Origin: Ochrobactrum sp. RH2CCR150
GTDB lineage: Bacteria; Pseudomonadota; Alphaproteobacteria; Rhizobiales; Rhizobiaceae
Direction of reading: 5' to 3'
Assembly (NCBI GenBank): GCA_014138095.1
Contig: JACGXE010000002.1
Coordinates: 496,001-560,000 of the forward strand
Length of the DNA stretch: 64,000 nucleotides
Part shown: positions 47,331 through 56,647 of the stretch, one piece after another
How the letters are laid out: each line of letters begins with the position of its first letter
Position numbering within the stretch: the stretch's first letter is position 1
Translations under genes and position numbers: made by a program
Notes under the pieces: generated by a model
What the model saw: the letters and a program-made list of their open reading frames with translations, nothing else
The model's database searches: none
Told to the model about the DNA's origin: nothing

Positions 47331-49385
47331 TTATGCGAGGCCAAGGGCAACGATGGCCATATCGATGGCCTTGATGCCGATGAACGGAACGATGACGCCG
47401 CCGAGGCCGTAGATGAGCAGGTTGCGCGAGAGCAGGGCGCCTGCGCCGACAGCCTTGTATTTCACGCCCTTCAACGAAAGCGGGATCAGCGCCACGATGA
47501 TGAGCGCGTTGAAGATGATGGCCGAGAGAATGGCGCTTTGCGGCGTGGCAAGGTTCATGATGTTGAGCGCGCCGAGCTGCGGATAGAACGCAAGGAACAT
47601 AGCCGGAATGATCGCGAAATATTTGGCGATATCGTTGGCGATGGAGAAGGTCGTCAGCGCGCCCCGTGTCATCAAAAGCTGCTTGCCGATTTCAACGATC
47701 TCGATGAGTTTCGTCGGATCGCTGTCGAGATCGACCATATTGCCTGCCTCGCGGGCCGCCACGGTGCCGGTATTCATGGCGACACCCACATCGGCCTGTG
47801 CGAGGGCAGGCGCGTCATTGGTGCCGTCGCCGCACATGGCGACGAGTTTGCCCTTGGCCTGTTCCTCGCGGATCAGCGCCAGCTTGTTTTCCGGCGTTGC
47901 CTGCGCCAGAAAATCATCCACGCCTGCTTCAGCCGCAATAGCCGCTGCGGTCATGGGGTTGTCGCCGGTGATCATCACCGTGCGGATGCCCATGCGCCGC
48001 AGTTCGGAGAAACGCTCGCGAATGCCGCCCTTGACGATATCCTTGAGATGGATGACGCCAAGCAGCCTGCCATCCTTGACCACGGCCAGCGGCGTGCCGC
48101 CGGATTTTGCAATCGTATCGGCAGTGGCTTGCAGTTCATGGGTGACCTTTTCTTCGGTCGCACGGTTCTGGCCCACATGTTTTAGCACGGCATCCACAGC
48201 GCCCTTGCGGATGGACGAGCCGTCGATATCGACACCGCTCATGCGGCTCTGTGCGGTAAAGGGTACGAAAGTCGCATGCAGGCTCTGCATGTCGCGACCG
48301 CGTATGGCGTATTTTTCCTTGGCCAGAACCACGATGGAACGACCTTCCGGTGTTTCATCGGCAAGCGAGGCCAGTTGTGCGGCGTCGGCCAGTTCCTGTT
48401 CGCTGATGCCTGTCACCGGCATGAAGGCGGTTGCCTGACGATTGCCGAGCGTGATCGTGCCCGTTTTGTCGAGAAGCAAAGTGTCGACATCGCCTGCCGC
48501 CTCCACCGCCCGGCCCGACATGGCCAGCACATTGAAGCGCACAAGACGGTCCATGCCCGCAATGCCGATAGCCGATAGCAGAGCGCCGATGGTGGTCGGG
48601 ATCAGCGTTACAAACAGGGCAACCAGAACGATGACCGGGATGTAACCGCCTGCATAGGTCGCGAAGCTTGGAATCGTCACCACAGCCAGAACGAAGATCA
48701 GCGTCATCCCCGCAAGCAGGATGTTGAGCGCGATCTCATTCGGGGTTTTCTGGCGCTCGGCGCCTTCCACAAGGCTGATCATCTTGTCGATGAAGGTGGA
48801 GCCCTGAGCCGCCGTGATGCGCACCCCGATCCAGTCGGACAGGACCTGCGTGCCGCCGGTGACGGCGGAACGGTCGCCGCCGGATTCGCGGATGACAGGT
48901 GCGGATTCGCCGGTGATGGCGGCTTCATTGACTGAAGCCACCCCCTCGATCACCTCGCCATCGGACGGGATGATGTCGCCCGCTTCAACGAGAACGATAT
49001 CGCCGACCTTGAGGCTGGTTCCGGCGACGGTTTTGTAATCGGTCTTGCTGTCGCCGTTCAGAAGCTTGGCCTGCGTTTCGGTGCGCGTGCGGCGCAGCGA
49101 TTCCGCCTGCGCCTTGCCGCGCCCTTCGGCAACCGCTTCGGCAAAATTGGCAAACAGCACCGTGAACCAGAGCCACAGCACGATCTGCGATGAAAAGCCG
49201 ACATTGGCCCCACCGGTCGCGATGTCTTTTGCAAGCAGCACCGTGGTGAGGGCCGAAACGACGGCCACGACGAACATGACCGGGTTTCGGGCAAGGCTTT
49301 TCGGATTCAGTTTACGGAAGGCATCGCCAACCGCCGGGATAAGGATGCGGGCATCGAGAATGCTCGCGGATTTGGACTGGCTCAT
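47331..49385 (-). CDS. kdpB: Potassium-transporting P-type ATPase catalytic subunit KdpB
   Basis: 684 residues. The phosphorylated aspartate is Asp306 in [12 protein letters not shown]; the actuator motif TGES(A) and [18 protein letters not shown] hinge are present. It hydrolyses ATP to drive high-affinity K+ uptake through KdpA. A 36-bp gap and a 25-residue ORF separate it from kdpA. Confidence 0.97.
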   Translation of the reverse strand: MSQSKSASILDARILIPAVGDAFRKLNPKSLARNPVMFVVAVVSALTTVLLAKDIATGGANVGFSSQIVLWLWFTVLFANFAEAVAEGRGKAQAESLRRTRTETQAKLLNGDSKTDYKTVAGTSLKVGDIVLVEAGDIIPSDGEVIEGVASVNEAAITGESAPVIRESGGDRSAVTGGTQVLSDWIGVRITAAQGSTFIDKMISLVEGAERQKTPNEIALNILLAGMTLIFVLAVVTIPSFATYAGGYIPVIVLVALFVTLIPTTIGALLSAIGIAGMDRLVRFNVLAMSGRAVEAAGDVDTLLLDKTGTITLGNRQATAFMPVTGISEQELADAAQLASLADETPEGRSIVVLAKEKYAIRGRDMQSLHATFVPFTAQSRMSGVDIDGSSIRKGAVDAVLKHVGQNRATEEKVTHELQATADTIAKSGGTPLAVVKDGRLLGVIHLKDIVKGGIRERFSELRRMGIRTVMITGDNPMTAAAIAAEAGVDDFLAQATPENKLALIREEQAKGKLVAMCGDGTNDAPALAQADVGVAMNTGTVAAREAGNMVDLDSDPTKLIEIVEIGKQLLMTRGALTTFSIANDIAKYFAIIPAMFLAFYPQLGALNIMNLATPQSAILSAIIFNALIIVALIPLSLKGVKYKAVGAGALLSRNLLIYGLGGVIVPFIGIKAIDMAIVALGLA

Positions 49386-49421
49386 AACGAGGCTCCAGTA
49401 GATGTTTTGCGAAGCGGACGC

Positions 49422-49499
49422 TCAGATCAGCCGGATGGCGAGAAACAGGATGAGCATCACGGCAAGGATCGACAGAATGCAACTCGACGGTTTCAGCAT
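49422..49499 (-). CDS. 25-residue hydrophobic ORF between kdpA and kdpB
   Basis: Encodes [25 protein letters not shown]. Its ATG overlaps the kdpA TGA by one base (TGATG), a common form of translational coupling. Nearly the whole peptide is one membrane helix with a basic start, much like KdpF in size and character but in a different place. No ribosome site needed if coupled. It could be a second small subunit, or a chance frame. Confidence 0.5.
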   Translation of the reverse strand: MLKPSSCILSILAVMLILFLAIRLI

Positions 49500-51202
49500 C
49501 AGAAGGTCTTTCCCTGGATCAAAGCGAGGTGTTCGGCGATCGGTCCCAGCGCCAGCGCGGGGAAGAAGATCAGCCCGCCGACAACCAGAATGACGCCGAT
49601 CAGCAAGCCCACGAACAAAGGACCATAGGTCGGGAAGGTGCCCGCCGATTGCGGCGCGATTTTCTTGGCGACCAGCGATCCGGCAATGGCCATGGCGGGA
49701 ACGATGACGAGGAAGCGCCCCATCAGCATGGCAAGGCCGATGGTGATGTTGTACCAGGGCGTGTTGCCGGAGAGCCCGCCGAATGCCGAGCCGTTATTGG
49801 CGGTGCCCGACGTATAGGCATAGAGGATTTCCGAAAAGCCGTGCGGTCCCGGATTGGCAATGGAACTCAAGCCTGCCGGAATGACGGAGGCGATTGCCGT
49901 AAAGCCGAGGATCGACAGCGGCAGGCAGAGTACGGCCAGCATCGCCATCTTGACTTCCTTGGCCTCGATTTTCTTGCCCAGATATTCAGGCGTGCGACCG
50001 ACCATCAGACCAGCCACGAAAATCGCCACGATGACGAACAGGATGATGCCGTAAAAACCTGCGCCGACACCGCCAATGATGATTTCACCGAGCATCATGT
50101 TGATTATCGGGATCATGCCGCCAAGCGCCATCATGCTGTCATGCATGGCAATCACCGCGCCACAGGATGCGGCAGTTGTGACCACGGCGAAAAGGGCGGA
50201 CATGGCGATGCCGAAGCGGGCTTCCTTGCCTTCCATATTCGCGCCGTCGATGCCGAGCGCGTGGATCAGCGGGTTACCCGCAGCTTCTGCCCAATAGCAG
50301 ATGGCCACGCCTGCGACGAACAGCACGCCCATGGCCGCAAAAATAGCCCAGCCTTGCTTTTCATTGCCGACCATGCGGCCAAAAACATTGGTTAGCGATG
50401 CGCCGATGGCGAAGATCGCAACCATCTGGATCATGTTGGAGATGGCGTCCGGGTTTTCAAAAGGATGTGCGGAATTGGCGTTGAAGAAGCCGCCGCCATT
50501 GGTGCCGAGCATCTTGATCGCCAGCTGGGAGGCAACTGGCCCAAGCGCAATGACCTGCCGTGCGCCTTCAAGCGTCGTGGCCTGCGTATATGCGCCAAGC
50601 GTTTGCGGCACGCCAAGCGCGACGAAGGCGAGCGTCATCACGATGCAGATCGGCAGCAGGATATAGAGCGTGCAGCGCGTGAGATCGACCCAGAAATTAC
50701 CGAGCGTTTTCATCGATTTACGCGAGAAAGCTCGGATAAGCGCCATTGCGATTGCCACGCCTGTTGCAGCCGAGACGAAGTTCTGCACCGTCAGTCCGGC
50801 CATCTGGGTCAGATAGGACATGGTGCTTTCGCCGCCGTAATTTTGCCAGTTGGTGTTGGTGACGAAACTGGTGGCGGTGTTGAAGGCGAGATCGGCAGGC
50901 ACATTGCTCATGCCCATGGGGTTGAAGGGCAATGCGCCCTGAAACCGCTGCATGGCATAAAGCAGAAGGAACCCGGCCAGATTGAACAGTAGCATGGCGG
51001 CGGTGTAGCTCGTCCAGTGCTGTTCCTCGCGCTCGCCTGTGCCCGCAAGACGGTATAGCCCGCGTTCGACAGGCACGAAAACCGGCGAAAGGAATGTCCG
51101 GTCGCCGTTGAAGACACGCGTTATATAACCGCCAAGCGGCTTTACGAGCAGAATGATGATCCCGCAAAAGACGAGGATCTGTATCCATCCATTGATTGTC
51201 AT
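49499..51202 (-). CDS. kdpA: Potassium-transporting ATPase subunit KdpA
   Basis: 567-residue inner-membrane K+ channel-like subunit of the Kdp pump. It has about ten hydrophobic segments and selectivity-filter-like repeats ([43 protein letters not shown]). The start MTINGWIQI at 51202 matches other KdpA proteins; an in-frame start 12 bp earlier is less likely. Confidence 0.96.
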   Translation of the reverse strand: MTINGWIQILVFCGIIILLVKPLGGYITRVFNGDRTFLSPVFVPVERGLYRLAGTGEREEQHWTSYTAAMLLFNLAGFLLLYAMQRFQGALPFNPMGMSNVPADLAFNTATSFVTNTNWQNYGGESTMSYLTQMAGLTVQNFVSAATGVAIAMALIRAFSRKSMKTLGNFWVDLTRCTLYILLPICIVMTLAFVALGVPQTLGAYTQATTLEGARQVIALGPVASQLAIKMLGTNGGGFFNANSAHPFENPDAISNMIQMVAIFAIGASLTNVFGRMVGNEKQGWAIFAAMGVLFVAGVAICYWAEAAGNPLIHALGIDGANMEGKEARFGIAMSALFAVVTTAASCGAVIAMHDSMMALGGMIPIINMMLGEIIIGGVGAGFYGIILFVIVAIFVAGLMVGRTPEYLGKKIEAKEVKMAMLAVLCLPLSILGFTAIASVIPAGLSSIANPGPHGFSEILYAYTSGTANNGSAFGGLSGNTPWYNITIGLAMLMGRFLVIVPAMAIAGSLVAKKIAPQSAGTFPTYGPLFVGLLIGVILVVGGLIFFPALALGPIAEHLALIQGKTF

Positions 51203-51245
51203 GGTTTTTCCCAAGCCCCTGCAGGGCCGCTATTCGTGGGGCCGG

Positions 51246-51335
51246 TCAGAACCGCTCCGGTCGAATGAGCGCATAAAGAAGATAGATCGCGATGAAGATG
51301 GCGACCAAAGCGCCGGCGATGTATTCGATCAGCAT
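51246..51335 (-). CDS. kdpF: Potassium-transporting ATPase small subunit KdpF
   Basis: 29-residue single-span membrane peptide beginning MLIEYIAGALVAIFI and ending RPERF, the usual KdpF ending. It stabilises the Kdp complex. It lies 43 bp upstream of kdpA, its usual place. Confidence 0.92.
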   Translation of the reverse strand: MLIEYIAGALVAIFIAIYLLYALIRPERF

Positions 51336-51344
51336 GTTACGCCC

Positions 51345-51425
51345 TCAAAGCTTTTCGCAGACGCGCAGATAGCCGAAGAGCAGAGCGAAGAAGCCGAGGC
51401 CGATTGCCAGGACGGCGATGTCCAT
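51345..51425 (-). CDS. 26-residue membrane ORF upstream of kdpF
   Basis: Encodes MDIAVLAIGLGFFALLFGYL... ending CEKL. One hydrophobic helix and a charged Cys-containing end. GGGGACG lies 8 nt before the ATG, and the stop is 9 bp before kdpF. Similar tiny ORFs are often seen before kdpF in other bacteria (recollection, not checked). Likely translated; function unknown. Confidence 0.68.
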   Translation of the reverse strand: MDIAVLAIGLGFFALLFGYLRVCEKL

Positions 51426-51645
51426 AATTTCGTCCCCTTGCGGGGCTCCCTGTTGTGAAGGCTTTTTGCCATACAGGGATTATGTGACCTTACGGCATAG
51501 GGTTTCGAGACAGGGAAACCGGCCGGGATATAAAAATCTCATATAGAAAAAAGCATAACGCGTATTGGTCTTCGTTGAAGACGATACGGCTGAAAATTAC
51601 ATTAAATCAGTTGGTTGGCGGCCCTTTTGGAAGCTACCTCACGAT
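51426..51645 (-). promoter_or_regulatory. kdp operon upstream region
   Basis: 220 bp between the FAD dehydrogenase 3' end and the kdp leader ORF. The first part holds AT-rich runs (ATATAAAAATCTCATAT, 51529-51545), suitable for a KdpE-dependent promoter. No KdpE site could be fixed by eye, and no terminator for the converging side was seen. Confidence 0.4.
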
Positions 51646-53301
51646 TCAGATCGAAGCGACTGCCCGGCCTGCCGCCCGCCCGGAAAATATACAGCCGCCA
51701 AGAAATGTGCCTTCCAGCGCATTATAGCCGTGATAGCCGCCGCCACCGAAACCGGCAGCTTCGCCCGCCGCATAAAGGCCAGGGATCGGCTCGCCATCCT
51801 CGCCCAGAACTGCCGACTGGAGATTGGTATGCAGGCCGCCCAGCGTCTTGCGCGTCAGGATATGCAGCTTGACGGCGATCAGCGGGCCGTTGGCCGGATC
51901 GAGCAGCGCATGCAACGGTACGGCGCGCGTCAGCCTGTCACCAATATAGGCACGCGCATTATGGATCGCCATGATCTGCGCGTCCTTCGTGTAACGATTG
52001 ACCACTTCATGGTCCCGCGCTTCGATCTGGTCGCGAATGCGTCGCACATCGAGCAGTTTTTCGCCGCTCAAAGTGTTCATGCCCGCGACCAGCTCTTCAA
52101 TCGTCTTGGCGGTTATGAAATCCGCACCGTTGTCGATAAAGGCTTTGACAGGCGGCGGGGCTTTGCCGAGACGGCTTTTCAGCAGCAATTTCCAGCTTTT
52201 GCCGGTCAGGTCCGGGTTTTGCTCGGAACCGGACAGTGAGAATTCCTTGCGGATGATCTTTTCGGTCAGAATAAACCAGGAATAGTCATAGCCGGTGGAG
52301 AGAATGTGCTTGAGTGTGCCGAGCGTATCGAAGCCGGGAAGATAGGGAGCTGGCAGTCGGTTGCCGCGTGCGTCGAACCACATCGACGATGGTCCGGGCA
52401 GGATGCGGATGCCATGATTGGGCCAGATCGGGTTCCAGTTGCGCAAACCCTCGGTGTAATGCCACATGCGATCAGCATTGATGACGTGTCCGCCTGCCTC
52501 TACCGCCATATCGATGCCGCGCCCGTCCACATAGGCTGGAACGCCCAGCACCATCTCCTTCGGCGGATTGCCAAGCCTCTCGCGCGGCCATGCCCGGCGC
52601 ACGCGCTCCGGATCGCCGCCAATACCGCCGGACGTTACGATAACGTTGTCAGCGCCAAATGCGAATTCACCAATAACTTCTCGGGAAGATGGCTGACCGC
52701 GTTCAACCGTCGAAGGGGCGAGCACTTCACCGAAAACGCCGGTTATGCGTCCGTTCGCGCTGGTGATCTGACTGACGCGGTGGCGGCATTTCAGCGTAAC
52801 AAGGCCTTTCGCCATTGCGTCTCGCAGCCGTTGTTCAAATGGGGCTACGACGCCTGGGCCCGTGCCCCATGTGACGTGAAAACGCGGCACCGAGTTGCCA
52901 TGCCCGTGGGCGAGTGCGCCGCCACGTTCTGCCCAGCCGACAACGGGAAACCAGCGCATGCCGAGGTTGCGCAGCCATGGTCGCATCTCACCGGTCGCGA
53001 ATTGCAGATAGGCTTCGGCCCATTTCCGGGGCCAAAGATCTTCGGGTCGGTCAAACTGCGCCGAGCCGAACCAGTCTTGTGCGGCGAGGTCGAAACTGTC
53101 CTTGATGCCAAGACGGCGCTGCTCCGGGGTATCGATCATGAACAGGCCGCCCAGCGACCAGAAGGCTTGACCGCCGATGGAGTTCTCGCCTTCCTGTTCC
53201 AGAAGGATGACGGTTTTGCCCGCGCTGGTCAGTTCGTTCGCTGCGGCCAAACCGGCCAGCCCCGCGCCGATGATGATCGCATCCGCGTCTGCCACTCGCA
53301 C
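51646..53301 (-). CDS. FAD-binding dehydrogenase (fumarate reductase/3-ketosteroid dehydrogenase-like flavoprotein)
   Basis: 551 residues, GTG start (53301, or 53295 with better spacing to GGGGAGG). N-terminal FAD site DAIIIGAGLAGLAAANELTSAGK, a second region GDRLTRAVPLHALLD, and C-terminal GLYAAGEAAGFGGGGYHGYNALEG typical of the FAD-binding dehydrogenase COG related to fumarate reductase flavoproteins. Soluble, no signal. Electron acceptor and substrate unknown. It is downstream of a TauE-type permease gene by 68 bp on the same strand, so they may form a unit. Confidence 0.88.
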   Translation of the reverse strand: MRVADADAIIIGAGLAGLAAANELTSAGKTVILLEQEGENSIGGQAFWSLGGLFMIDTPEQRRLGIKDSFDLAAQDWFGSAQFDRPEDLWPRKWAEAYLQFATGEMRPWLRNLGMRWFPVVGWAERGGALAHGHGNSVPRFHVTWGTGPGVVAPFEQRLRDAMAKGLVTLKCRHRVSQITSANGRITGVFGEVLAPSTVERGQPSSREVIGEFAFGADNVIVTSGGIGGDPERVRRAWPRERLGNPPKEMVLGVPAYVDGRGIDMAVEAGGHVINADRMWHYTEGLRNWNPIWPNHGIRILPGPSSMWFDARGNRLPAPYLPGFDTLGTLKHILSTGYDYSWFILTEKIIRKEFSLSGSEQNPDLTGKSWKLLLKSRLGKAPPPVKAFIDNGADFITAKTIEELVAGMNTLSGEKLLDVRRIRDQIEARDHEVVNRYTKDAQIMAIHNARAYIGDRLTRAVPLHALLDPANGPLIAVKLHILTRKTLGGLHTNLQSAVLGEDGEPIPGLYAAGEAAGFGGGGYHGYNALEGTFLGGCIFSGRAAGRAVASI

Positions 53302-53369
53302 ATCCTCCCCTTACTTTCGCGCACATGGTGGCGGAAGCGAAGGCATCTGGCAAGAACTGCGAAAGCGTC

Positions 53370-54131
53370 TCAACCAAAGAAATACGGCATGACCCAATCG
53401 GCTATCAGCTTGATGGAAAGCCCGAACAGCGTCAGTTGCACGAGCAGGAAGAAGGGCCCATCCGGCAGAAGCCGTGTCAGCTTGGCACCCGCGAAAGTGC
53501 CGATCACTGCAGAAGGGATCAGCCAGAGGCCCATCGACAGGTCGAGATTGGAAAACTGCTGCAACTGCCAGTACGGAACGAGCTTCACGGCGTTGACGAT
53601 GGCAAAGAGGATGGTCGATGTGCCCGCGAAGACGAGCTTTTCCAGATGCTGCGGCAGGACATACATCTGAAACGGCGGAGCACCGGAATGCGATACGAAA
53701 CTAGTGAGACCGGTGAGAATGCCCCAGAAGGCACCGCCCGGAATATCGGCCTTGCGGGCCTTCCTGCGATAGCGGGCGCCGATCCAGGCATTGAGGCAGA
53801 ACAGAATGCCCACCAGCCCGACCAGAAAGCCGATGAAAGTGCTGGATAGATGCGAGCTGAACAGCCAGCCAATGCCGACGCCGACAATGGCTGCTGGCGT
53901 GAGGATGGCGAGATTGCGCGCTGAATAATGATGCCGATAAAGGTAGAGCCCGAACATGTCGCTGATGACATAGATCGGCAGTAACAAAGCTGCCGCTGTG
54001 ACCGGCGAGATGACGAGCGCCATCAGCGGAACGGCGAGCGTTCCGACCGAGGGAAGGCCGCCTTTCGACATGCCAACCAGAAACGCCGCGGTAATAGCGA
54101 CTGCCAGATACAGGGGTGTATGTTCGATCAT
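53370..54131 (-). CDS. TauE/SafE-family membrane permease
   Basis: 253 residues with about eight hydrophobic segments. The N-terminal FLVGMSKGGLPSVGTLAVPLMAL and later GILTGLTSFVSHSGAPPFQMYVLPQ are the two internal repeats of the family. Members export or import sulfite, sulfoacetate or organic acids. Substrate not known here. Confidence 0.9.
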   Translation of the reverse strand: MIEHTPLYLAVAITAAFLVGMSKGGLPSVGTLAVPLMALVISPVTAAALLLPIYVISDMFGLYLYRHHYSARNLAILTPAAIVGVGIGWLFSSHLSSTFIGFLVGLVGILFCLNAWIGARYRRKARKADIPGGAFWGILTGLTSFVSHSGAPPFQMYVLPQHLEKLVFAGTSTILFAIVNAVKLVPYWQLQQFSNLDLSMGLWLIPSAVIGTFAGAKLTRLLPDGPFFLLVQLTLFGLSIKLIADWVMPYFFG

Positions 54132-54154
54132 GCGTCTGCCGCGGTCAGGGAAGG

Positions 54155-54177
54155 CTCCGGGCCAGAACGACCCGGAG
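54155..54177. terminator. Hairpin between ilvE and the TauE gene
   Basis: Perfect 7-bp stem CTCCGGG (54155-54161) / CCCGGAG (54171-54177), 9-nt loop, no T-run; likely weak terminator or mRNA end. Confidence 0.5.
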
Positions 54178-54208
54178 TATTATGGAAGTGGAATATCGTT
54201 GCAGGAAA

Positions 54209-55072
54209 TCAGGCGTGCGCCCATTCCCAATAGAGGCTGCGGGCGCGCTTGGTGACGGCTCCGTATTCAAACTTGCGATCATCAAAGCCGATGATCGGCA
54301 CAACCTTGCTCATATTGCCGGTCGAGAAGATCTCGTCTGCCTCACGGAAATCCTCGATTTTAAGCGTCGTCTCATGCACAGTCACGCCTGCCGCGCGCAA
54401 CAGCCCAATGACGCGCTGGCGCGTGATGCCGTTGAGGAAGGTGCCGTTTGGAACCGGCGTAAAGACTTCGCCGCCGCGAACCAAGAAAATGTTGGAGGTC
54501 GCCGTTTCCGCGACATTGCCCAGCACATCGGTCACGATTGCATTGTGAAAGCCCTTGGCCTTGGCTTCGAGCAGCATGCGCCCATTGTTGGGGTAGAGGC
54601 AGGCCGCCTTGGCGTTGACCGGCATCACTTCCAGATAGGGGCGACGGAATGAGGTCGTGGTGATGGTGAAGCCCTTCGGCTCGACCATCGGAATGGCTTC
54701 GAGGCACAAGGCGAAATCTGTCGAGGACGCAAGCGGTGCAACCGTGCTGCTGTCGCCTTCTTCGGCCCAGTACATGGGACGAATATAAACATCTGTGCCG
54801 GGGGCGAACTTCTTCAAGCCTTCCAGCGCCAATGCTTCAATATCATTGGCTGAAAGCGTCGGCTCCAGACCGAGCGCACGGGCGGAATCATTGGCGCGGG
54901 CCGAATGACGGTCGAGGTCCGGCGTGACGCCTTCGAACAGGCGTGCACCGTCGAACACCGCAGAACCGAGCCAGGTCGCATGCGAAGCCGCGCCCAGAAT
55001 GCGCACGTCGCCTTCGCGCCACTCGCCCTTGTAATAGGTCCACATTGCCTTCGAGGCCTGCTTGTCGGTCAT
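54209..55072 (-). CDS. ilvE: Branched-chain amino acid aminotransferase IlvE
   Basis: 287 residues, fold-type IV PLP enzyme. The PLP lysine is in VNAKAACLYPN and the EIFSTGNMSKVVPI region matches the cofactor-phosphate loop; AETATSNIFLVRGGEVFTP is a class-IV signature. It interconverts branched-chain amino acids and their keto acids, the last step of valine, leucine and isoleucine synthesis. D-amino acid aminotransferases share the fold, so exact specificity is not certain. Confidence 0.88.
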   Translation of the reverse strand: MTDKQASKAMWTYYKGEWREGDVRILGAASHATWLGSAVFDGARLFEGVTPDLDRHSARANDSARALGLEPTLSANDIEALALEGLKKFAPGTDVYIRPMYWAEEGDSSTVAPLASSTDFALCLEAIPMVEPKGFTITTTSFRRPYLEVMPVNAKAACLYPNNGRMLLEAKAKGFHNAIVTDVLGNVAETATSNIFLVRGGEVFTPVPNGTFLNGITRQRVIGLLRAAGVTVHETTLKIEDFREADEIFSTGNMSKVVPIIGFDDRKFEYGAVTKRARSLYWEWAHA

Positions 55073-55273
55073 TTTCTCAAGTCCTTAATTCGTGTGTCTT
55101 TCGACTATAACCCATGGCACCGGCGAGCGTTGATACGCTGTGACTGCTGCTGATCTGTTGGGGAAGGGCGCAGTGGGCCGGTGAATTGGGATATCGTAGG
55201 ATCGCTTTTTGAAGGAAACAAGCCAGAAGCGGACGACAAGAACAGTTTTTGTCGGGGGAATGCCGTGAAACTG
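55073..55273. other. Intergenic, 201 bp
   Basis: Upstream region of ilvE with no ORF of its own. No recognisable operator. The 3' hairpin of the next gene begins at 55274. Confidence 0.4.
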
Positions 55274-55299
55274 AAAAAGCCAGCCGATATGGCTGGCTT
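55274..55299 (-). terminator. Terminator of the SnoaL-like protein gene
   Basis: Minus-strand stem AAGCCAGCC / GGCTGGCTT (55277-55285 with 55291-55299), 5-nt loop, followed by a T-run (plus-strand A-run 55274-55278). Confidence 0.88.
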
Positions 55300-55323
55300 C
55301 CGACGCGGTTCTGACCGAAAAGT

Positions 55324-55794
55324 TTAGAACATCGTGTTGTTATTCTTGGCTGTTTCCGGAACAGCCTGAATGACATCCCAATGCTCGACGATCTTGCCGT
55401 TATCAACGCGGAAAATATCGACGATGGCGCGACCGCGGTCTGCTTCGTTCATCTTTGACTGGAGATGCAGGAAGACGAGGTCGCCATCCGTAGCGCTGCG
55501 TACGATGCGCGCGGTGGCCTGGGGATTATCCTTGAAGCGCTGGGTGAAAAAATTCACGAAAGGCGCTTTCCCATCCGGCACGCCGGGATTGTGCTGGATA
55601 TAATCTTCGGCGAGCACTTCGGAGTATTTTTCCACCTCATGTTTGTTGAAGACGCCATCGTAAAACTCGAGCACGATTTTACGGTTGGCTTCCTCTTTGG
55701 CGATGTCGCGCGTTTGCTGCGCAAAGGCGGGCGCGGAAACGGCAACTGCGCCGAGGAGTGAGGCAAGGCAAGCGGCAATAATGGAGGTTTTCAT
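55324..55794 (-). CDS. Exported SnoaL-like (NTF2-fold) protein
   Basis: 156 residues with a signal peptide ending in APAFAQQ. The mature domain has the SnoaL-like polyketide cyclase pattern VLEFYDGVFNKHEVEKYSEVLAEDYIQHNPGVPDGK and the C-terminal VDIFRVDNGKIVEHWDVIQ. Such proteins bind small hydrophobic ligands or act as cyclases/isomerases; no specific role is evident. A start at 55836 is also open. Terminated by a clear hairpin. Confidence 0.82.
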   Translation of the reverse strand: MKTSIIAACLASLLGAVAVSAPAFAQQTRDIAKEEANRKIVLEFYDGVFNKHEVEKYSEVLAEDYIQHNPGVPDGKAPFVNFFTQRFKDNPQATARIVRSATDGDLVFLHLQSKMNEADRGRAIVDIFRVDNGKIVEHWDVIQAVPETAKNNNTMF

Positions 55795-55865
55795 TGGGGG
55801 GAGGCCTCGTTTTTGGGGCTTGTTGGGGAGCTTCATCTAGGGTGGGTTGGCGATTTGGGAAGACA

Positions 55866-56465
55866 TTACTCCGCACTTCGCCACATGCGGAGAAAGCTTG
55901 CGATGGACGTGTCGATCAACCTTTGGTTGACCTCTTCGTCGGGCGTGACCGTACCGAGTAGCAAGCGGGGAAAAAGAAAGCCGCTGATGCTACCGAGAAA
56001 AAGCATGGCCTGAGTTTCCGCGTCGGCTACGTGGAACTCTCCTGCTTCAGTTTTGGTCTGCAAATATTCGGTCAGCTTCTGGAGAACTTGTCCTGTTCGA
56101 TCCGATCTGAGGCTGGTGCCGATTTCCGGAATATCTTCCACGGCCTGAATCATCGCGCGCAATAGCTTGGCCATTGCGAGATCCAGAAAACTATCCGCCA
56201 CAATGCGCGCGATCACTGGCAGGAGAACTTCTGGTGTGGAGTTCCATGGCGCATCATCGAGACGGGTATGAATTTGCTGCCGCAAATCATCGAATGCAGC
56301 GCGCAATAGAGTTTGCTTACTGCCGAAGCGGTTGTAGAGTGTCTGTCGCGTGAGACCCGCTTCTGCGGCCACCAGCTCGAGGCTAACCGCCGAGCCGTAC
56401 TTCGACAGCATTTTACGTGTAGCATCGAGAACCGTTTCGGTGCTCACGTTTGTTTTTCTATCCAT
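55866..56465 (-). CDS. TetR-family repressor of the adjacent RND pump, putative
   Basis: About 199 residues (starts at 56486 and 56516 are also open). N-terminal helix-turn-helix with LVAAEAGLTRQTLYNRFGSKQTLLRAAF, the AcrR/TetR signature; the C-terminal half is the ligand-binding/dimer domain. It is divergent from an RND adaptor gene and has a 25-bp palindrome in between. It likely represses the pump until an inducer binds. The pair resembles Brucella BepR-BepDE in layout, but identity is not claimed. Confidence 0.88.
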   Translation of the reverse strand: MDRKTNVSTETVLDATRKMLSKYGSAVSLELVAAEAGLTRQTLYNRFGSKQTLLRAAFDDLRQQIHTRLDDAPWNSTPEVLLPVIARIVADSFLDLAMAKLLRAMIQAVEDIPEIGTSLRSDRTGQVLQKLTEYLQTKTEAGEFHVADAETQAMLFLGSISGFLFPRLLLGTVTPDEEVNQRLIDTSIASFLRMWRSAE

Positions 56466-56528
56466 GCTTTTTTTGACCCCTCCCATTCCCTCCTCTGCAC
56501 GCCAAGACTCTGACATTACAGAAGATTA

Positions 56529-56553
56529 ATTTTACTTTACAGTAAAGTAAAAT
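56529..56553. promoter_or_regulatory. Putative TetR operator, perfect 25-bp palindrome
   Basis: ATTTTACTTTAC-A-GTAAAGTAAAAT. Two perfect 12-bp arms around one central base, placed 64 bp before the TetR start and 95 bp before the RND adaptor start. Its form suits a TetR-family dimer or a pair of dimers controlling both directions. Confidence 0.75.
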
Positions 56554-56647
56554 ATTATGAAAGCTAATATTTAACATTGCCCCGTGTGGCCCGGCTGGGT
56601 GGTCCGGGACGCAAACGCACGGCCCGGCCCATCGGAAAGGCTAGCAT

